In this document: positions 60,790 to 64,000 of the stretch, one piece after another
Layout of the letters: every line of letters starts with the position of its first letter
How positions within the stretch are numbered: position 1 is the first letter of the stretch
DNA from: Mycobacterium sp. MBM
Lineage (GTDB): Bacteria > Actinomycetota > Actinomycetes > Mycobacteriales > Mycobacteriaceae
DNA length: 64,000 nucleotides
Reading direction: 5' to 3'
Assembly (NCBI GenBank): GCA_021648845.1
Contig: JAKJHY010000030.1
Location: 1-64,000 of the forward strand
Made by a program: the position numbers and the translations under genes
The notes under the pieces: generated by a model
Database searches by the model: none
What the model was told of the DNA's origin: nothing
What the model saw: the letters and a program-made list of their open reading frames with translations, nothing else

Positions 60790-60875
60790 CGGAGGATAGG
60801 GGATTTGAACCCCTGAGGGCTATTAACCCAACCCGCGTTCCAGGCGAGCGCCATAGGCCACTAGGCGAATCCTCC
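60790..60875 (-). tRNA. tRNA-Ser (anticodon GGA)
   Basis: Complete class II tRNA on the minus strand. The acceptor stem is GGAGGAT with ATCCTCC, the anticodon stem CTCGC/GCGGG carries the loop CTGGAAC (anticodon GGA, reading UCC/UCU), a long variable arm is present and the T loop is GTTCAAATC. CCA is not encoded: the sequence after the discriminator reads CA. Confidence 0.97.
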
Positions 60876-60919
60876 GTCGGCCATGGTAGCCGACCGCCGG
60901 GCGTCGCCCGACCACCGCC

Positions 60920-61002
60920 GCCCGCCGGTGTAGATCCCCCGGTCGCTCCGCTCCTGCCCGCCGGTGTAGATCCCCCGGTCGCTCCGCTCCCGCCCGCCGG
61001 TG
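60920..61002. repeat. Tandem repeat of a 36-base unit
   Basis: Two copies of a 36-base unit, differing only at the last base, plus an 11-base partial third copy, in the gap between tRNA-Ser and the SRP RNA. The unit is very GC-rich (GCCCGCCGGTGTAGATCCCC and onward). It lies where the ffs promoter would be expected, so it may affect or carry promoter elements. Confidence 0.9.
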
Positions 61003-61020
61003 CGTACTACACTCGGTCAC

Positions 61021-61108
61021 CGGACCCCGCGCGGCGTCCATCCTGTGAACTCCCCCAGGGCCGGAAGGCAGCAAGGGTCAATGGGCTCTGGCGGGTGCGC
61101 GGGGTCCC
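61021..61108 (+). ncRNA. ffs: 4.5S signal recognition particle RNA
   Basis: Ends GGACCCCGCGC and GCGCGGGGTCC pair over eleven bases. The apical part contains the conserved CAGGGCCGGAAGGCAGCAAG, with the GGAA tetraloop and Ffh-binding AGCA motif. Small-type bacterial SRP RNA, located just upstream of the aminotransferase and dnaX. Confidence 0.95.
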
Positions 61109-61176
61109 CTTCCGTTTTGAGGCAAACCCGCCTTTTCGAGCAACCTGTGTTCGCGGCTTCGCGTGAAAGGTCCGCC

Positions 61177-62472
61177 GTGTCGTTTGAGTCTTCGTCGTTT
61201 GAGTCACTGAGCCGCGACGAACTGACCGCTCAGCATGAACTGCAACAACGCAACTATGCCGAGCTGCAGGCCAAGGGGCTGGCCCTCGACCTGACCCGGG
61301 GCAAACCGTCGGCGGCGCAACTGGACCTGTCCAACGATCTGCTCGAACTCCCGGGCCGCGACGCCTACCGGGATCCCGAGGGCACCGATACCCGCAACTA
61401 CGGGGGCCTGCACGGCCTGCCGCAATTGCGGGCGATCTTCGGGGAACTGCTCGACATCCCGGTGCAGAACCTGATCGCCGGCAACAACGCCAGCCTGGAA
61501 TTCATGCACGACGCGGTGGTGTTCTCCCTGCTGCACGGCGGGGTGGACTCGCCGCGGCCCTGGTCACAGGAGCCGGGAGTGAAATTCCTGTGCCCGGCAC
61601 CGGGCTATGACCGGCACTTCGCCATCACCGAGAGTTTCGGCATCGAGATGATGCCGGTGCCGCTGCGTGAGGACGGCCCCGACGTCGACCTCATCGAAGA
61701 GCTGGTCGCTGCCGACCCGGCGGTCCGGGGTATGTGGTGCGTGCCGGTGTACTCGAACCCGACCGGCACCACCTACTCCCCGGAGGTCATCGCCCGGCTG
61801 CTGCAGATGCGCACCGCGGCCCCGGACTTCCGGCTGTTCTGGGACAACGCCTACGCCGTGCACACCATCACCCCGGATTTCGTCGAGCCGGTCAACGTCC
61901 TCGCGCTGGCCGAGGCCGCCGGCAACCCGCACCGGCCGCTGGTCTTCGCCTCGACATCGAAGATGACCTTCGCCGGCGCCGGGGTGAGCTTCTTCGGCGC
62001 CTCGGCCGACAACATCGCCTGGTACCTCAAGCACGCCGGGAAGAAGTCGATTGGACCGGACAAGGTGAACCAGCTGCGGCATCTGCGCTTCTTCGGCGAC
62101 GCCGACGGCGTCCGCAGGCACATGCAGCGTCACCGTGACCTGTTGGCGCCCAAGTTCGCCCTGGTGGCCGAGATCCTGTCCGACCGGCTCGACGCCGCGA
62201 AGATCGCCTCGTGGACCGATCCGCAGGGCGGCTATTTCGTCAGCCTGGATGTCTGGCCCGGCACAGCGCGGCGCACCATCGCGCTGGCCAAGGACGCCGG
62301 TATCGCCGTCACCGCAGCCGGTGCGGCCTTCCCGTACGGAAAAGACCCGGAGGACAAGAACATCCGGATCGCGCCGAGCTTTCCGCCGGAGTCCGACCTG
62401 CGCGCCGCCATCGACGGGTTGTCGACGTGCGCACTGCTGGCGGCCACCGAGTCACTGCTGGCTCGTGATTAG
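61177..62472 (+). CDS. Aspartate aminotransferase-like PLP enzyme (Rv3722c-like)
   Basis: A 431-residue type-I aminotransferase from GTG 61177 with AAAGG upstream. PLP-binding elements: NNASLEFMHD, YSNPTGTTYS, FWDNAYAVH and the Schiff-base lysine in STSKMTFAGAG. Rv3722c is the main aspartate aminotransferase of M. tuberculosis and matches in length and neighbours. It transfers amino groups between glutamate and oxaloacetate. Confidence 0.93.
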   Translation: MSFESSSFESLSRDELTAQHELQQRNYAELQAKGLALDLTRGKPSAAQLDLSNDLLELPGRDAYRDPEGTDTRNYGGLHGLPQLRAIFGELLDIPVQNLIAGNNASLEFMHDAVVFSLLHGGVDSPRPWSQEPGVKFLCPAPGYDRHFAITESFGIEMMPVPLREDGPDVDLIEELVAADPAVRGMWCVPVYSNPTGTTYSPEVIARLLQMRTAAPDFRLFWDNAYAVHTITPDFVEPVNVLALAEAAGNPHRPLVFASTSKMTFAGAGVSFFGASADNIAWYLKHAGKKSIGPDKVNQLRHLRFFGDADGVRRHMQRHRDLLAPKFALVAEILSDRLDAAKIASWTDPQGGYFVSLDVWPGTARRTIALAKDAGIAVTAAGAAFPYGKDPEDKNIRIAPSFPPESDLRAAIDGLSTCALLAATESLLARD

Positions 62473-62499
62473 TCGCCCCCGCTCGGTACCCTGCTGACC

Positions 62500-64000
62500 G
62501 TGGCGCTCTACCGCAAGTACCGACCCGCAAGCTTCGCCGAGGTCGTCGGCCAGGAGCATGTCACTGCACCGCTGTCGACGGCGCTGTCCGCCGGCCGCAT
62601 CAATCACGCGTACCTGTTCTCCGGCCCGCGAGGCTGCGGGAAGACCTCCTCGGCGCGCATCCTGGCCCGCTCACTGAACTGCGAACAGGGGCCGACCCCG
62701 ACACCATGCGGGGTCTGCGACTCGTGTGTGGCACTCGCCCCCAACGGTCCGGGCAATGTCGACGTCGTCGAACTCGACGCCGCCAGCCACGGCGGTGTGG
62801 ATGACACCCGCGAACTGCGCGACCGCGCGTTCTACGCGCCCGCCCAGTCGCGCTACCGGATCTTCATCGTCGACGAGGCCCATATGGTCACCACCGCGGG
62901 CTTCAACGCGCTGCTCAAGATCGTCGAGGAGCCGCCGGACCACCTGATCTTCGTATTCGCCACCACCGAACCGGAAAAGGTGCTGCCCACCATCCGGTCC
63001 CGCACACACCACTACCCGTTCCGGCTGTTGGCGCCCAAGACGATGCGCACCCTGCTGGAACGCATCTGCCGCGACGAGGGCGTCACGGTGGAGGATGCCG
63101 TCTACCCGCTGGTGATCCGGGCCGGCGGCGGATCGCCGCGAGACAGTCTCTCGGTGCTCGATCAGCTGGTCGCCGGTGCCGACAACAACCACGTCGTCTA
63201 TCAGCGGGCGCTGTCGCTGTTGGGCGCCACCGATGTCGCGCTGATCGACGACGCGGTGGATGCGCTGGCCGCCGGCGATGCCGCGGCGCTGTTCGGGGCG
63301 GTGGAATCGGTGATCGACGCCGGCCACGACCCACGCCGATTCGCTGTGGATCTGCTGGAACGTTTCCGCGATCTCATTGTGTTGCAAGCGGTTCCGGATG
63401 CCGCCGACCGGGGTGTGGTCGATGCACCGGATGGGGTGCTGGACCGGATGCGGGAGCAGGCCGCCAAGGTGGGGGCGGCCACCCTGGCGCGGTATGCCGA
63501 GGTGGTCCATGCCGGCCTCGGCGAGATGCGCGGCGCCACCGCGCCGCGGCTGTTGCTGGAGGTGGTCTGCGCCAGGCTGCTGCTGCCGTCGGCGCACGAC
63601 ACCGAATCGGCTTTGCTGCAACGCATCGAGCGGATCGAAACCCGCCTCGACATGGCCATTCCGTCCGACGGAAGCGTCCCGGCACCTGCCGCCACGGCGG
63701 CTCCGGCCAGGCAGTTCGTCCGGGCCAGTAGGGCCCAAGCGGCCACCGAGACCGCCCCCGGGCGCACACCCGACACCCCACCCGAACCCCAACCCGCGCC
63801 GGTACCGCAGCCCAGGCCGCTGCCCACACCGGAGCCGCTGCCCACACCGGAGCCGGCGCCGACACCGGAGCCGGTGCCGGCCCCCGAACCGGTGACTCCG
63901 CCGGTGCCCACCCCGCCGCCGGCCCCGGTGCCGCCACCGCGTCCCGCTCCGGCTCCCGAGCCCGAGCCGGCCCCGGTGCCGCCACCGCGTCCCGCTCCGG
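62500..64000 (+). CDS. dnaX: DNA polymerase III gamma/tau subunit, truncated by window end
   Basis: The first 500 codons from GTG 62500. Walker A GPRGCGKTS (42-50), four zinc cysteines (C61, C70, C73, C76), DEAH box (125-128) and sensor regions define the clamp-loader ATPase. After about residue 375 the sequence becomes Pro/Ala/Glu-rich with PTPEP-like repeats and runs off the right edge. It loads the beta clamp in replication. Confidence 0.97.
   Translation, partial: MALYRKYRPASFAEVVGQEHVTAPLSTALSAGRINHAYLFSGPRGCGKTSSARILARSLNCEQGPTPTPCGVCDSCVALAPNGPGNVDVVELDAASHGGVDDTRELRDRAFYAPAQSRYRIFIVDEAHMVTTAGFNALLKIVEEPPDHLIFVFATTEPEKVLPTIRSRTHHYPFRLLAPKTMRTLLERICRDEGVTVEDAVYPLVIRAGGGSPRDSLSVLDQLVAGADNNHVVYQRALSLLGATDVALIDDAVDALAAGDAAALFGAVESVIDAGHDPRRFAVDLLERFRDLIVLQAVPDAADRGVVDAPDGVLDRMREQAAKVGAATLARYAEVVHAGLGEMRGATAPRLLLEVVCARLLLPSAHDTESALLQRIERIETRLDMAIPSDGSVPAPAATAAPARQFVRASRAQAATETAPGRTPDTPPEPQPAPVPQPRPLPTPEPLPTPEPAPTPEPVPAPEPVTPPVPTPPPAPVPPPRPAPAPEPEPAPVPPPRPAP

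Noticed and set aside
60920..61002. CRISPR array
   Set aside because: Units are directly adjacent with no unique spacers, and no cas genes occur in the window.

Overview
The window is high-GC DNA from a mycobacterium (Mycobacterium/Mycolicibacterium type). The evidence is a complete mceA-F set with the start of a yrbE gene, LpqH-type 19-kDa lipoproteins, a DUF732 protein, a PE-PPE-domain esterase, a haemophore-like protein, and two stretches whose gene content matches the Mycobacterium tuberculosis chromosome around Rv3762c-Rv3752c and Rv3731-Rv3721c. Gene assignments rest on reading motifs and remembered family features; no database search was possible.

Positions 1 to about 21,700 form an accessory lipid-uptake and catabolism island. 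It holds a truncated YrbE permease gene (minus strand, left edge), a P450/SnoaL-like pair, two small secreted proteins, mceA-F (minus), a pair of acyl-CoA dehydrogenases with an SRPBCC protein (minus), a crotonase, and a plus-strand operon of SDR, Rieske oxygenase, DUF35 protein and Ltp2-like thiolase. An aldehyde dehydrogenase and an amidohydrolase (minus) follow. The enzyme set (acyl-CoA dehydrogenase pair, crotonase, SDR, Ltp/DUF35 retro-aldolase, P450 and Rieske oxygenases) is what would be expected for removing a branched side chain from, and oxidising, a steroid- or terpenoid-like molecule imported by an Mce transporter. The substrate itself cannot be read from the sequence.

The most interesting observation is a repeated dyad of the form NNNACA-N13-TGTTYN. 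It occurs seven times between 265 and 21,386, each time at a gene start region of this island. It is probably the operator of one regulator, so the island looks like a single regulon that includes the Mce transporter. The yrbE gene is also detached from mceA-F and shares a divergent operator region with the P450.

Positions 21.8-36.3 kb hold a SnoaL-like protein, a membrane GGDEF-EAL protein, a metallophosphoesterase, an alkylsulfatase-like hydrolase, an SDR, a histidine phosphatase and a phosphotransferase. After these come a glycine-betaine type ABC importer (proXVWZ), tyrA, tadA with its neighbour, and a tRNA-Ser(CGA) followed by an intrinsic terminator.

Positions 36.3-54.3 kb are mixed: a thiamine-binding-type protein, secreted hydrolases, a zinc dehydrogenase, two LpqH-like lipoproteins, tgt coupled to a second P450, a saccharopine-dehydrogenase-like protein and a CoA-transferase. 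They also include a polar amino-acid ABC system with a binding-protein/permease fusion, gluQ, an MBL-fold protein, a small haemophore locus, a threonine aldolase and a histidine phosphatase.

Positions 54.4-64 kb hold a fluoride riboswitch controlling two crcB genes, divergent ligC and LigD-type polymerase genes, a 0.7-kb non-coding stretch, a PepA/HtrA-like protease, a LucA (Rv3723) homologue, tRNA-Ser(GGA), the 4.5S SRP RNA, an Rv3722c-like aminotransferase and dnaX, which runs off the right edge. No insertion sequence, prophage or CRISPR array was seen.
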